Shown in pieces: positions 8,233 through 15,982 of a DNA stretch of 64,000 bases. A program made the position numbers and the translations under genes. A model generated the notes under the pieces. The model was given only the letters and a program-made list of their open reading frames with translations, was not told the origin of the DNA and ran no database searches. Position 1 is the stretch's first letter. Each line of letters starts with the position of its first letter. Origin of the DNA: JAMQPK01 sp963782595 (GTDB lineage Bacteria > Acidobacteriota > Vicinamibacteria > Vicinamibacterales > JAMQPK01); contig CAWAKJ010000002.1 of the NCBI GenBank assembly GCA_963782595.1, positions 744,001-808,000 on the forward strand, read 5' to 3'.

Positions 8233-8243
8233 ACGTCCCGATC

Positions 8244-8339
8244 ATGACGCGCCGGCCCGTCCTCAGCTTCTTTGTCACCGTCGTCGTTACGGTGACCGGC
8301 ATCACGCGGATGCCGGTCGACGAGCTGCGGATGCTGTAG
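8244..8339 (+). CDS. attenuator leader peptide (Val/Thr-rich, 31 aa)
   Basis: A 31-codon open frame with 7 Val, 5 Thr, 3 Leu, 1 Ile and 2 Phe; its core reads VTVVVTVTGIT. These are the very amino acids made by the genes downstream (ilvD, ilvB, ilvN, ilvC make Val/Ile/Leu; hom and thrC make Thr, the Ile precursor). The frame ends 27 nt before an intrinsic terminator and contains the strands of two competing hairpins (see 8294-8396). The layout equals the ilv and thr leader peptides of enterobacteria. There is no Shine-Dalgarno; the predicted start of transcription is only a few nt upstream, so translation may be nearly leaderless. Too short to judge by homology; the call rests on composition and RNA geometry. 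Confidence 0.75.
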   Translation: MTRRPVLSFFVTVVVTVTGITRMPVDELRML

Positions 8340-8396
8340 CCTGAGCGAAGAAATACATTACCCAAGGGCCATCATCCGCAGCAGCGGGTGATGGCC
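8294..8396 (+). promoter_or_regulatory. transcription attenuator: competing hairpins upstream of pheA-ilv
   Basis: Three mutually exclusive pairings are visible. (a) GACCGGCATC 8294-8303 pairs with GATGCCGGTC 8309-8318 around loop ACGCG, a perfect 10-bp hairpin inside the leader frame, just after the Val/Thr codons. (b) GCTGCGGATG 8324-8333 is perfectly complementary to CATCCGCAGC 8373-8382: the antiterminator. (c) 8367-8379 pairs with 8384-8396 to form the terminator, whose 5' arm is consumed by (b). Ribosome stalling at the Val/Thr run would be expected to favour antitermination; fast translation to the stop at 8337 would cover segment 8324-8333 and release the terminator. The mechanism is inferred from known ilv/thr/trp attenuators. 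Confidence 0.78.
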
Positions 8397-8404
8397 TTTT
8401 TTTT
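8367..8404 (+). terminator. intrinsic terminator of the attenuator
   Basis: A 13-bp stem (GGCCATCATCCGC with GCGGGTGATGGCC, one G-T wobble), AGCA loop, followed directly by eight T (8397-8404). It lies upstream of pheA, where a terminator makes sense only as a regulatory switch. Confidence 0.88.
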
Positions 8405-8452
8405 GGTTGGTAGTTGGTGGTTGGTAGTGCGGGGCGAGGGGCCCCCGCGAGA
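8404..8452. repeat. GGTAGTTGGTGGTTGGTAG short-unit repeat plus GC-rich hairpin before pheA
   Basis: After the terminator come TTGGT/AGTTGGTGG-type units (8404-8428), then GCGGGGC...GCCCCCGC, a small GC hairpin, then an A-run reaching the pheA ATG. A similar GGGG-rich palindrome followed by CGCGA and an A-run precedes ilvB (11073-11100). Confidence 0.5.
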
Positions 8453-8457
8453 AAAAA

Positions 8458-9285
8458 ATGAAGATTGCCTATCAGGGCGAACCGGGCGCCTACAGCGAGG
8501 CGGCGGCGCTGAGATTCAGCCCGAGCGCCAGCACGCTGCCCTGCGTGAGCTTCGACGACGTGTTTGCGTCGGTCCAAAGCGGACGGGTGACGCACGGGAT
8601 TCTCCCGATCGAGAACTCGATCGGCGGGAGCATCCACCGCAACTACGATTTGCTGCTCGAGCACGAGCTGCCGGTCGTAGCCGAGGTGCTGCTCCAGGTG
8701 TCGCACAACCTGCTGGCGTTTCCGGGCACGAAGTTGCAGGACATCAAGAAGGTGTACTCGCATCCACAAGGACTCGCCCAGTGCGAGGGGTTTCTCTCGA
8801 GCCTGAAGGGCGTTGAGATCGTGGCGACCTACGACACCGCCGGCAGTGCGAAGATGATTCACGACAAGGAGCTCAAGGACGCGGGGGCGATCGCGTCGGC
8901 GCGTGCGGCCGAGGTGTTCGGCCTGGAGTCGCTTGCCGCGGGCATTCAGGATTTCAAAGAGAACATCACGCGTTTCATCCTCATCAGCAAAACCGCCGCC
9001 GACCCGGAGAAGGCGGACAAGACGATGATCGTGTTCACGCTGCCGAACACGCCGGGCGCGCTCTTCAAGGCGCTCAGTGTGTTCGCTCTCCGCGACATCG
9101 ATCTCACGAAACTCGAGTCCCGTCCGGTGCGCGGCCGGGCGTTCGAGTATCTGTTTTACGCCGACATTGCCGTGCCGCGTCAGGATTTGCAGTGCACGCG
9201 CGCGCTCGTGCATCTGGCAGAGTTTGCCAAGTCGATGCGCACGCTCGGTTCGTACGCCTCGTGGAAAGAGAAGAGTGATGGCTGA
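8458..9285 (+). CDS. pheA: prephenate dehydratase (monofunctional, with ACT domain)
   Basis: A 275-residue enzyme converting prephenate to phenylpyruvate in phenylalanine synthesis. Residues 1-180 are the catalytic periplasmic-binding-like fold: AYQGEPGAYSE, LPIENSIGGSI, and the catalytic Thr-Arg-Phe motif at 171-173 (NITRFILI). Residues 188-270 are the ACT domain with both phenylalanine-binding motifs, GALF (200-203) and ESRP (220-223), so feedback inhibition by Phe is expected. There is no chorismate mutase domain. It is the first structural gene behind the attenuator and its stop overlaps ilvD by 8 nt. Confidence 0.95.
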   Translation: MKIAYQGEPGAYSEAAALRFSPSASTLPCVSFDDVFASVQSGRVTHGILPIENSIGGSIHRNYDLLLEHELPVVAEVLLQVSHNLLAFPGTKLQDIKKVYSHPQGLAQCEGFLSSLKGVEIVATYDTAGSAKMIHDKELKDAGAIASARAAEVFGLESLAAGIQDFKENITRFILISKTAADPEKADKTMIVFTLPNTPGALFKALSVFALRDIDLTKLESRPVRGRAFEYLFYADIAVPRQDLQCTRALVHLAEFAKSMRTLGSYASWKEKSDG

Positions 9286-10954
9286 CAATCCAATGAAGTC
9301 TCGTAGCAGCGCGATCACCGACGGCCCGAGCCGCGCGCCGGCGCGCGCGATGCTCAAAGCCGTGGGGTTCACCGACGCCGATTTGCGGAAGCCGATCATC
9401 GGCGTCGCGAACACCTGGATCGAGATCGGGCCGTGCAACTACCATCTGCGCACGCTCGCCGAACACGTCAAAGAAGGTATCCGCAAAGCCGGCGGCACGC
9501 CGATGGAGTTCAACACCGTATCGATCTCCGACGGCATCACCATGGGCAGCCAGGGTATGAAGGCCTCGCTCATCAGCCGCGATCTCATTGCCGATTCCAT
9601 CGAGCTCGTAGCGCGCGGCAACCTGTTCGACGGGCTCATCGCGCTTTCGGGCTGCGACAAGACGATCCCGGGCACGATCATGGCGCTCGCGCGCCTCGAC
9701 ATTCCCGGCGTGATGCTCTATGGCGGGTCGATCGCACCCGGCGAGTTCCACGGCAGGAACATCACCATCCAGGATGTCTTCGAGGCCGTCGGCGCGCACG
9801 CGGCGGGCCGTATGTCGGACGCCGACCTGCTGAGCGTCGAGAACCAGGCCTGTCCGGGCGCCGGCGCGTGCGGCGGGCAATTCACGGCGAACACGATGTC
9901 CACGGTCGGCGAGTTCCTCGGGATCTCGGCGATGGGGTTCAACGACGTGCCCGCGCTCGATCCGGACAAGCAGCGCATCGGGCGCGAGGCCGGTGCGCTC
10001 GTCATGGACCTGTTGAAGCGCAACGTGCGTCCGCGGCAGCTCATCACACGCGACTCGATCGAGAATGCGATTGCGTCGGTGGCGGCCACCGGCGGCTCCA
10101 CCAATGCCGTCCTCCATCTGCTGGCCATCGCTCGCGAAGCGGGCGTCGAGCTCAGCATCGATGACTTCGATCGCATCAGCGCAAAGGTGCCGCTGCTCGC
10201 GGACCTGAAGCCAAGTGGCCGTTTTGTTGCGACCGACATGTACAAGGCCGGAGGCGCCCGGCTGGTAGCGAGCCGGCTGAAGGAAGCGGGCATCTTGAAG
10301 GGCGGAGCTCAGACCGTGACGGGCAAGACGATCGGCGAGGAAGCGGATGCGGTGGTCGAGCCCAGGGGGCAGGAAGTCGTGCGGCCGCTCTCGAACCCGA
10401 TGAGTCCGAACGGCGGTCTCGCCATCCTCCACGGCAACCTGGCGCCCGAAGGCGCCGTCGTCAAGATTGCCGGCAAAAAGGTGCTGACGTTCCGCGGTAC
10501 CGCGCGCGTGTTCGACAACGAAGAGGCAGCGTTCGAGGCCGTGGACAAGAACCGCATCAAGCCGGGCGACGTGCTCGTCATCCGCTACGAGGGGCCGAAG
10601 GGCGGTCCGGGCATGCGCGAAATGCTGGCGGTCACGGGCGCCCTGCAGGGTCAGGGGCTTGGCGAGCAGGTTGCGCTCATCACCGACGGCCGCTTTTCGG
10701 GGGCCACGCACGGACTGATGGCCGGGCACGTCGCGCCCGAGGCCGCCTCGGGTGGCCCCATTGCGGCGGTCCGCGACGGCGATGCCATCGTCTTCGACAT
10801 TCCCAATCGTCAACTGCGTGTGGAGCTGAGCGACGAGGACATTTCGAAGCGGATGTCGGCCTGGAAGCCGCCAGCGCCGCGCTTTGAGACGGGTGTGATG
10901 GCGAAATACGCAAAGTTGGTGTCATCGGCATCGCTCGGCGCCATCACTAGTTAG
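9278..10954 (+). CDS. ilvD: dihydroxy-acid dehydratase
   Basis: A 558-residue IlvD/Edd enzyme that dehydrates dihydroxy-isovalerate and dihydroxy-methylvalerate to the keto acids of Val and Ile. Cluster ligands are visible: C53 (GPCNYH), C126 (SGCDKT) and C198 (PGAGACGG). Further landmarks are SISDGITMGSQGM and ITDGRFSGATHG near the C-terminus with the active-site Ser. ATG 9278 overlaps the end of pheA by 8 nt; ATG 9293 is a possible alternative that would remove five residues. Part of the attenuated operon. Confidence 0.95.
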   Translation: MADNPMKSRSSAITDGPSRAPARAMLKAVGFTDADLRKPIIGVANTWIEIGPCNYHLRTLAEHVKEGIRKAGGTPMEFNTVSISDGITMGSQGMKASLISRDLIADSIELVARGNLFDGLIALSGCDKTIPGTIMALARLDIPGVMLYGGSIAPGEFHGRNITIQDVFEAVGAHAAGRMSDADLLSVENQACPGAGACGGQFTANTMSTVGEFLGISAMGFNDVPALDPDKQRIGREAGALVMDLLKRNVRPRQLITRDSIENAIASVAATGGSTNAVLHLLAIAREAGVELSIDDFDRISAKVPLLADLKPSGRFVATDMYKAGGARLVASRLKEAGILKGGAQTVTGKTIGEEADAVVEPRGQEVVRPLSNPMSPNGGLAILHGNLAPEGAVVKIAGKKVLTFRGTARVFDNEEAAFEAVDKNRIKPGDVLVIRYEGPKGGPGMREMLAVTGALQGQGLGEQVALITDGRFSGATHGLMAGHVAPEAASGGPIAAVRDGDAIVFDIPNRQLRVELSDEDISKRMSAWKPPAPRFETGVMAKYAKLVSSASLGAITS

Positions 10955-10957
10955 TGA

Positions 10958-11100
10958 CCAGTCAGGGCAGATGGCAGAGGGCAGATGGCAGACGACGGGC
11001 ACCCTGACGAACCGCTGACTGAGCAGAAAGACGATCATTTCAAGATCGGGAGCGTAAGCGACCGCAGCGCATGGGGGTGGGGCCCCACGCGAACTAAAAA
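10958..11100. repeat. ilvD-ilvB spacer: GGCAGATGGCAGA direct repeats and GC palindrome
   Basis: GGCAGATGGCAGAGGGCAGATGGCAGA-type units (10968-10992) are followed by a stretch ending in GGGGGTGGGGCCCCACGCGA (11073-11092) and an A-rich run. The palindrome/CGCGA/A-run layout resembles the one just before pheA, suggesting a shared hairpin element at the 5' sides of two genes of the same operon. Confidence 0.5.
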
Positions 11101-11112
11101 AAGAGGGCGAGC

Positions 11113-12831
11113 ATGAAACGCACAGGTGCGCAAATCGTTTGGGAATGTCTCGTTCGCCAGGGGGTGACCGACGTGTTCGGGTATCCGGGCGGCGCCATTC
11201 TTCCGACCTATGACGCGATGCTGGACTATCCGATTCGCCATGTGCTCGTCCGCCACGAGCAGGGCGCCACGCACATGGCAGATGGCTACGCACGCGCGAG
11301 CGGCAAGGTCGGCGTGGCCATTGCGACGTCCGGGCCCGGCGCGACGAACATGGTGACGGGCATCGCGACCGCGATGATGGACAGTTCGCCCATCGTCTGC
11401 ATCACCGGTCAGGTGGGCAGCAAGCTGGTCGGGTCGGACGCGTTCCAGGAATCGGATGTGACGGGCGTCACGCTGCCGATCACCAAACACAATTACCTTG
11501 TGACGCGCGCAGACGAGATTGCGCCGACCTTTCGCGAAGCGTTCGACATCGCCGCGTCGGGCCGGCCTGGTCCTGTGCACATCGACATCACGAAGGACGC
11601 ACAGCAGTCGACGTGCGAGTTCGACTGGGAGAGCGCGCTTCCGAAGAAGCCGGAATTCCGTCCCGACTGGAGCGCCCGTCCCGAGGAATTCCAGCGCGCG
11701 CTCGATCTCATCAACGCGGCGGAACGCCCGCTGATTCTCGCGGGGCACGGCATCATCCTCTCGGGTGCGATGGACATCGTGCGCGCCTTCGCCGAGAAGG
11801 CGAACATTCCGGCCTCGCAGACGCTGCTGGGGATCGGCGGGTTCCCCGCGTCGCATCCGCTGAGCCTCGGCATGATGGGCATGCACGGCGAGGCCTGGGT
11901 GAACTCGGCAATCCAGCAGGCCGACCTGCTGCTCGCCTTCGGCATGCGCTTTGACGATCGCGTCACCGGCAACCTGAAGACGTACGCGCTGAACGCGAAG
12001 AAGATTCACATCGACATCGACGCCGCCGAAATCAACAAGAACGTGCGCGTCGACGTCGGCATCGTCGGCGATCTGAGAGAAGCCCTCGAAGTGCTGATGC
12101 CCGGCGTCAAGGCGGGCGATCGCACCAAATGGCTTGATCACATCAAAGAGCTCAAGGGAGACTCGGCCGTTCGCGACATTCAGAACCTGCCCGACAGCGG
12201 TCATCTGTATGCGGCCCACGTCATCAACGACTTGTGGCGCGCGACGCAGGGCGACGCCATCATCGTGACCGACGTAGGCCAGCATCAGATGTGGGAAGCG
12301 CAGTACTACCATCACGACAAGCCGCGCACGCTCATCACGTCGGGCGGCCTCGGGACGATGGGCTTTGCGTTACCCGCGGCGGTCGGCGCCAAGATGGCCT
12401 GTCCGGACAAGGAAGTCTGGGTGGTCGTGGGCGACGGCGGGTTCCAGATGACGATGTGCGAGCTCGCGACCATCGTGCAGGAGCAGATCGACATCAACGT
12501 GGCGATCATCAACAACGGCTACCTGGGCATGGTGCGCCAGTGGCAGGAGTTCTTCTACGAGCGGCGGTATGCAGCCACTCCGCTGTTGAACCCAAACTTC
12601 CAGAAACTGGCTGAAGCATTCGGCCTGCCGGCACAGACCGTGACGACGCGTGCAGAGGTGGTGCCGGCGGTCGAGGCTGCGAGGAAGAACCGCAAGACCG
12701 TCGTCATCGATTTTCAGGTCGAGCAGGAAGACACGGTGTACCCGATGGTGCCCGCCGGCGCGGATCTGGACGCGATGATCCGCCGCCCGAGCCCGTCGCC
12801 GATTATTGAAACGGGAGCGGACGTGCTGTGA
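11113..12831 (+). CDS. ilvB: acetolactate synthase, large (catalytic) subunit
   Basis: A 572-residue thiamine-diphosphate enzyme condensing pyruvate with pyruvate or 2-ketobutyrate, the branch point to Val/Leu and Ile. Three domains are seen: the PYR domain with catalytic Glu49 (VRHEQGATHMADGYAR), the central FAD-binding-like domain, and the PP domain with the ThDP motif VVGDGGFQMTMCELATIV and INNGYLGMVRQWQ, which separates true AHAS from related decarboxylases. The regulatory subunit follows directly. A purine-rich GAGGGCGAG lies just ahead of ATG 11113. Confidence 0.96.
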   Translation: MKRTGAQIVWECLVRQGVTDVFGYPGGAILPTYDAMLDYPIRHVLVRHEQGATHMADGYARASGKVGVAIATSGPGATNMVTGIATAMMDSSPIVCITGQVGSKLVGSDAFQESDVTGVTLPITKHNYLVTRADEIAPTFREAFDIAASGRPGPVHIDITKDAQQSTCEFDWESALPKKPEFRPDWSARPEEFQRALDLINAAERPLILAGHGIILSGAMDIVRAFAEKANIPASQTLLGIGGFPASHPLSLGMMGMHGEAWVNSAIQQADLLLAFGMRFDDRVTGNLKTYALNAKKIHIDIDAAEINKNVRVDVGIVGDLREALEVLMPGVKAGDRTKWLDHIKELKGDSAVRDIQNLPDSGHLYAAHVINDLWRATQGDAIIVTDVGQHQMWEAQYYHHDKPRTLITSGGLGTMGFALPAAVGAKMACPDKEVWVVVGDGGFQMTMCELATIVQEQIDINVAIINNGYLGMVRQWQEFFYERRYAATPLLNPNFQKLAEAFGLPAQTVTTRAEVVPAVEAARKNRKTVVIDFQVEQEDTVYPMVPAGADLDAMIRRPSPSPIIETGADVL

Positions 12832-12836
12832 TTTTA

Positions 12837-12875
12837 GGGGTCTGACCCCCGTATTACTCGCGGGGGTCAGACCCC
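12837..12875. repeat. perfect 14-bp inverted repeat GGGGTCTGACCCCC
   Basis: GGGGTCTGACCCCC (12837-12850) and its exact reverse complement (12862-12875) flank an 11-nt loop between ilvB and ilvN. Each arm is itself nearly palindromic. The core GGGGTCAGACCCC is familiar as a widely dispersed bacterial intergenic palindrome. It would form a strong hairpin in the operon mRNA without a T-run, so it is not a terminator; it might affect the ilvB:ilvN ratio or stability. Confidence 0.85.
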
Positions 12876-12895
12876 AATCAACGTTTGAGGACCGC

Positions 12896-13441
12896 ATGAT
12901 TACAACGTTTGCCATCCACGTAGAGAACAAACCCGGCGTGCTGACGCGCGTGTCGTCGCTCTTCAGGCGCCGCGCGTTCAACATCGAGTCGCTGACGGTC
13001 GGGCATACCGATCGCCCCGGCGTGTCGCGCATGACGATCGTCGTAGACACCGACGAGCTGGGTGCACGGCGCCTCGAAGCGCACCTGTACAAGCTCGTCA
13101 ACGTGCTGCGGGTCGAGAACATCACCGCCGCGCCGGCGGTGTTTCGCGATCTCGCCATGATCAAGGTTGCGGCGTCGGCCGAATCGCGCACGCACATCAT
13201 GCAGCTCGTGGACGTGTTCCGTGCGAGGGTGGTCGATGTCGCACCCGACTCGCTCGTCATCGAGATTACAGGCACTGAAGATAAGATTGACGGCTTGCTC
13301 GAAGTGCTGAGACCTTACGGCGTGCTCGAGATGGTGCGGACGGGCCGTGTGGCCATGTCGCGCGGCCTTCGCGCCGCGGCAAACGGGCAGGACGCGATTC
13401 GAATTTCCGAAGACGATCACAACGTATTTCATTCCGTGTAG
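12896..13441 (+). CDS. ilvN: acetolactate synthase, small (regulatory) subunit
   Basis: A 181-residue protein whose first 75 residues are the ACT domain that binds valine (TFAIHVENKPGVLTRVSSLF, FNIESLTVG, SRMTIVVDTD), followed by the C-terminal ferredoxin-like domain (RDLAMIKV, VVDVAPDSLVIEITG, LEMVRTGRVAMSRG). It activates IlvB and gives feedback inhibition. ATG 12896 has GAGG six nt upstream and begins exactly at the family N-terminus; the longer open frame to 12806 runs back through the hairpin and is rejected. Confidence 0.95.
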   Translation: MITTFAIHVENKPGVLTRVSSLFRRRAFNIESLTVGHTDRPGVSRMTIVVDTDELGARRLEAHLYKLVNVLRVENITAAPAVFRDLAMIKVAASAESRTHIMQLVDVFRARVVDVAPDSLVIEITGTEDKIDGLLEVLRPYGVLEMVRTGRVAMSRGLRAAANGQDAIRISEDDHNVFHSV

Positions 13442-13512
13442 GCGCCGGGTCTACAAAACAAGACCCGGCCTACGGACGTAGGGCGGGTCCTGAGGTTTGG
13501 ACCCGCCAACAA
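13442..13512. repeat. two GGGTC hairpins (CCGGGTCT...AGACCCGG; GGCGGGTCC...GGACCCGCC)
   Basis: Two successive hairpins, each with GC-rich arms around a short loop, fill the ilvN-ilvC spacer. The family recurs at 15868-15968 and 35103-35138. Confidence 0.75.
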
Positions 13513-13520
13513 AGGACACT

Positions 13521-14540
13521 ATGGCAGCGAAAATGTACTACGACAGCGATGCCGATCTCGCGCTCATCCGGGCGAAGAAGGTCGCGATCATCGGATACGG
13601 ATCGCAGGGTCACGCGCACGCGCTCAATTTGAAGGACAGCGGCGTGCAGGTGAAGGTCGGTCTTGCCCCGAACAGCAGGTCGAAGGCCAAGGCAGAAGCC
13701 AACGGCGTGGCGGTGGTGACGCCGGCGGAAGCGGCGGCATGGGCAGACGTAGTGATGATCCTTGTGCCCGACACGACGGCGCCCTCGGTCTACGCGGAGA
13801 TCGAGCCGCACATGACCAGGGGAAAGATGCTGATGTTCGCGCACGGGTTCAATATCCGGTTCGGCACGGTGAAGCCGTCGAAAGACATCGACGTCACGAT
13901 GATTGCGCCCAAGGCGCCGGGCCATCGTGTTCGAGAGCTGTTCGTCGAAGGCGGCGGCACGCCGGCGCTGGTCGCGGTCGAGCAGGACGCTACTGGGAAC
14001 GCCAAAGCGCTCGCGCTCTCCTATGCAAAGGGCATCGGCGTGACGCGCGCCGGTGTCATCGAGACGACGTTCACGGAAGAGACCGAGACCGACCTGTTTG
14101 GCGAGCAGGCGATTCTTTGCGGTGGCACCAGCGCCCTCGTGAAGGCGGGATTCGAGACGCTCGTGAAGGCCGGGTATCAACCCGAGGTTGCTTACTTCGA
14201 GTGTCTGCACGAGCTGAAGCTCATCGTGGACCTGATGTATCGCGGCGGCATCAATTACATGCGCTATTCGGTCAGCGACACCGCCGAGCACGGCGACTAT
14301 GTGGCGGGCCCGCGTATCGTGACCGACGAGACGCGCAAGGCCATGCAAAAACTGCTCGACGAGATCAAGGACGGCACGTTCGCGAAGGCCTGGATCAAAG
14401 AGAACCAGACCGGACGCCCGCAGTTCAACAAGACGCGGGCTGAGGAGCAGGATCATCAGATCGAGCAGGTTGGCGAGCAGTTACGAGGCATGATGCCGTT
14501 TCTCGACCCTGTCACGATCAAGCCGGGGCAGCAAGGCTGA
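13521..14540 (+). CDS. ilvC: ketol-acid reductoisomerase, class I
   Basis: A 339-residue enzyme performing the Mg-dependent alkyl shift and NAD(P)H reduction after acetolactate synthase. The Rossmann motif is IIGYGSQGHAHALNLKDSG; the beta2-alphaB loop carries several Ser/Arg (LAPNSRSKAK), typical of NADPH preference. The C-terminal knotted domain contains ETDLFGEQAILCGG (metal ligands Asp and Glu) and the ECLHELKLIVDLMY segment. ATG 13521, with AAAGGA upstream, gives the usual MAAKMYYDSDADL start. hom begins 7 nt downstream. Confidence 0.96.
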   Translation: MAAKMYYDSDADLALIRAKKVAIIGYGSQGHAHALNLKDSGVQVKVGLAPNSRSKAKAEANGVAVVTPAEAAAWADVVMILVPDTTAPSVYAEIEPHMTRGKMLMFAHGFNIRFGTVKPSKDIDVTMIAPKAPGHRVRELFVEGGGTPALVAVEQDATGNAKALALSYAKGIGVTRAGVIETTFTEETETDLFGEQAILCGGTSALVKAGFETLVKAGYQPEVAYFECLHELKLIVDLMYRGGINYMRYSVSDTAEHGDYVAGPRIVTDETRKAMQKLLDEIKDGTFAKAWIKENQTGRPQFNKTRAEEQDHQIEQVGEQLRGMMPFLDPVTIKPGQQG

Positions 14541-14547
14541 TTGGCCG

Positions 14548-15867
14548 ATGACGCAGAGGATCGAAACAGCTCCGCAAGGGTCGCCGGCAGGCGCCGGCGG
14601 CAAGGCTGCGCTCAACGTCGCCATCGTTGGATTTGGCACGGTCGGCCGCTCTGTCGCCAAGGTTCTGTCGCGCGGCATTCACCCGTCGCTGCGGTTGACG
14701 ACCATCTGTAATCGCGGCGTCGAGAGGAAGAAAGTCGACTGGGTGCCTGCGGGCATCGACTGGATCGACAGCTTCGACGCCGTGATCGAGTCGGACGCCG
14801 ACATCGTGGTCGAGCTGATGGGCGGACTCGACGCGGCCGGGGATCTCATCAGGCGATCCCTGGCAGCGGGAAAGTCGGTCGTCACGGCGAACAAGCAGCT
14901 CATCTCGACGCACGGCGTCGAGTTGCTCGCGCTTGCGCGCCGTCACAACCGGGAGCTGTTGTTCGAAGCGTCGGTCGCCGGCGGCATCCCCATCGTCCGC
15001 GCGGTCCGAGAAGGACTCGCAGGCGATCGGCTCTTGCGTCTGGCGGGCATTTTGAACGGAACCTGCAACTACATCCTGACGCGCATGGATGGCGCCGGGT
15101 TGTCGTTCGCCGATGCCCTGAGCGAAGCGCAAGTCCTGGGATTTGCGGAAGCCGATCCGACGGCGGATGTCGACGGCTTCGACGCGCGTGCGAAGATTGC
15201 CATCCTGATTGCGGTCGGCCTGGGCTGCCAGGTCGATCCGGAACAGATTCCCTGCCGATCGATTTCGTCGATCGATCGCGTTGATTTCACATATGCCAGA
15301 AAGCTCGACTGCACGATCCGCCAGATCTCATGGGCCGAACGCGCGTCCGGCGGCGACAGGCAGTTGTATGCGTCGGTGCGGCCTGCGCTGGTTCCGATGA
15401 CGTCGCCTCTGGCTCGAGCGCAGGGCAGCCAGAATCTGGTGACGGTGCAGGGGGAGTTCGGCGGCGAAACGACGTATTCGGGCTTTGGCGCGGGCGGCGA
15501 CCCGACGGCCGTGGCCGTCGTCTCCGATCTCATGTCGATCGCGCGGGCTGGACTGGGTGCCGAGGTGCACCTTGCGCAGGACCTGGAAGGGCAGGTGGAA
15601 GTCGGCGTCGACTTTACGGCACCGCATTATGTTCGTTTCACGGTTGCCGACCGTCCGGGTATCATTGCTTCGTTAGCTGCGCTGCTGTCCGCCCACGGTA
15701 TCAACATTGACGCCGTACTGCAGCTCCCCGGCTACGACAAAGCCGAATTGCCTTTTGTCATGACGTTAGAGGCATGTCCGGTGTCGGTGCTGGATGCAGC
15801 GCTCTCTGAGATGAACGCGCTGCCATTCCACGTGCGGCGTCCGTTGGCGGTGCCGATTCTCATGTAG
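14548..15867 (+). CDS. hom: homoserine dehydrogenase with C-terminal ACT domain
   Basis: A 439-residue enzyme reducing aspartate semialdehyde to homoserine, the branch to Thr, Ile and Met. NAD(P) motif VAIVGFGTVGRSVAKVL begins near residue 24 after a small low-complexity lead; the substrate region has TANKQLISTHG and the family signature GGIPIVRAVREGLAGD followed by GILNGTCNYILTRM. The ACT domain (about 355-430: VRFTVADRPGIIASLAALLSAHGINIDAVLQ) predicts threonine feedback. Separated from ilvC by 7 nt, so same transcript. ATG 14548; a slightly later start cannot be excluded. Confidence 0.95.
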   Translation: MTQRIETAPQGSPAGAGGKAALNVAIVGFGTVGRSVAKVLSRGIHPSLRLTTICNRGVERKKVDWVPAGIDWIDSFDAVIESDADIVVELMGGLDAAGDLIRRSLAAGKSVVTANKQLISTHGVELLALARRHNRELLFEASVAGGIPIVRAVREGLAGDRLLRLAGILNGTCNYILTRMDGAGLSFADALSEAQVLGFAEADPTADVDGFDARAKIAILIAVGLGCQVDPEQIPCRSISSIDRVDFTYARKLDCTIRQISWAERASGGDRQLYASVRPALVPMTSPLARAQGSQNLVTVQGEFGGETTYSGFGAGGDPTAVAVVSDLMSIARAGLGAEVHLAQDLEGQVEVGVDFTAPHYVRFTVADRPGIIASLAALLSAHGINIDAVLQLPGYDKAELPFVMTLEACPVSVLDAALSEMNALPFHVRRPLAVPILM

Positions 15868-15968
15868 ACCGGGTCTTGCAAGACCCGGCTGGTCCGACCG
15901 CCTTCGCCAAGGCTACGGCGGTCCGCCGAAGCTTCGAGCGAAGGCGGAAAAGCAGGACCCGCCCTACG
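15868..15968. repeat. composite hairpin repeats between hom and thrC
   Basis: Starts with CCGGGTCTTGCAAGACCCGG, a perfect 20-bp palindrome, then CGCCTTCGCCAAGGCTACGG...CGAAGCTTCGAGCGAAGGCGG, then GGACCCGCCCTACGTA. These are two common intergenic families side by side; the first matches the hairpins at 13442-13512. Confidence 0.8.
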
Positions 15969-15982
15969 TATTTTGGGGGGAT

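Noticed and set aside
8181..8243. Riboswitch aptamer (T-box, lysine, cobalamin or SAM) upstream of pheA or near cysG
   Set aside because: The region is too short and none of the conserved aptamer cores is seen; the leader-peptide attenuator explains the structure.
9104..10813. 569-codon minus-strand frame opposite ilvD
   Set aside because: Antisense shadow; no domain, and ilvD is unmistakable.
12806..12895. Upstream extension of ilvN through the ilvB stop
   Set aside because: Runs across the palindrome and lacks family similarity; ATG 12896 has a ribosome binding site.
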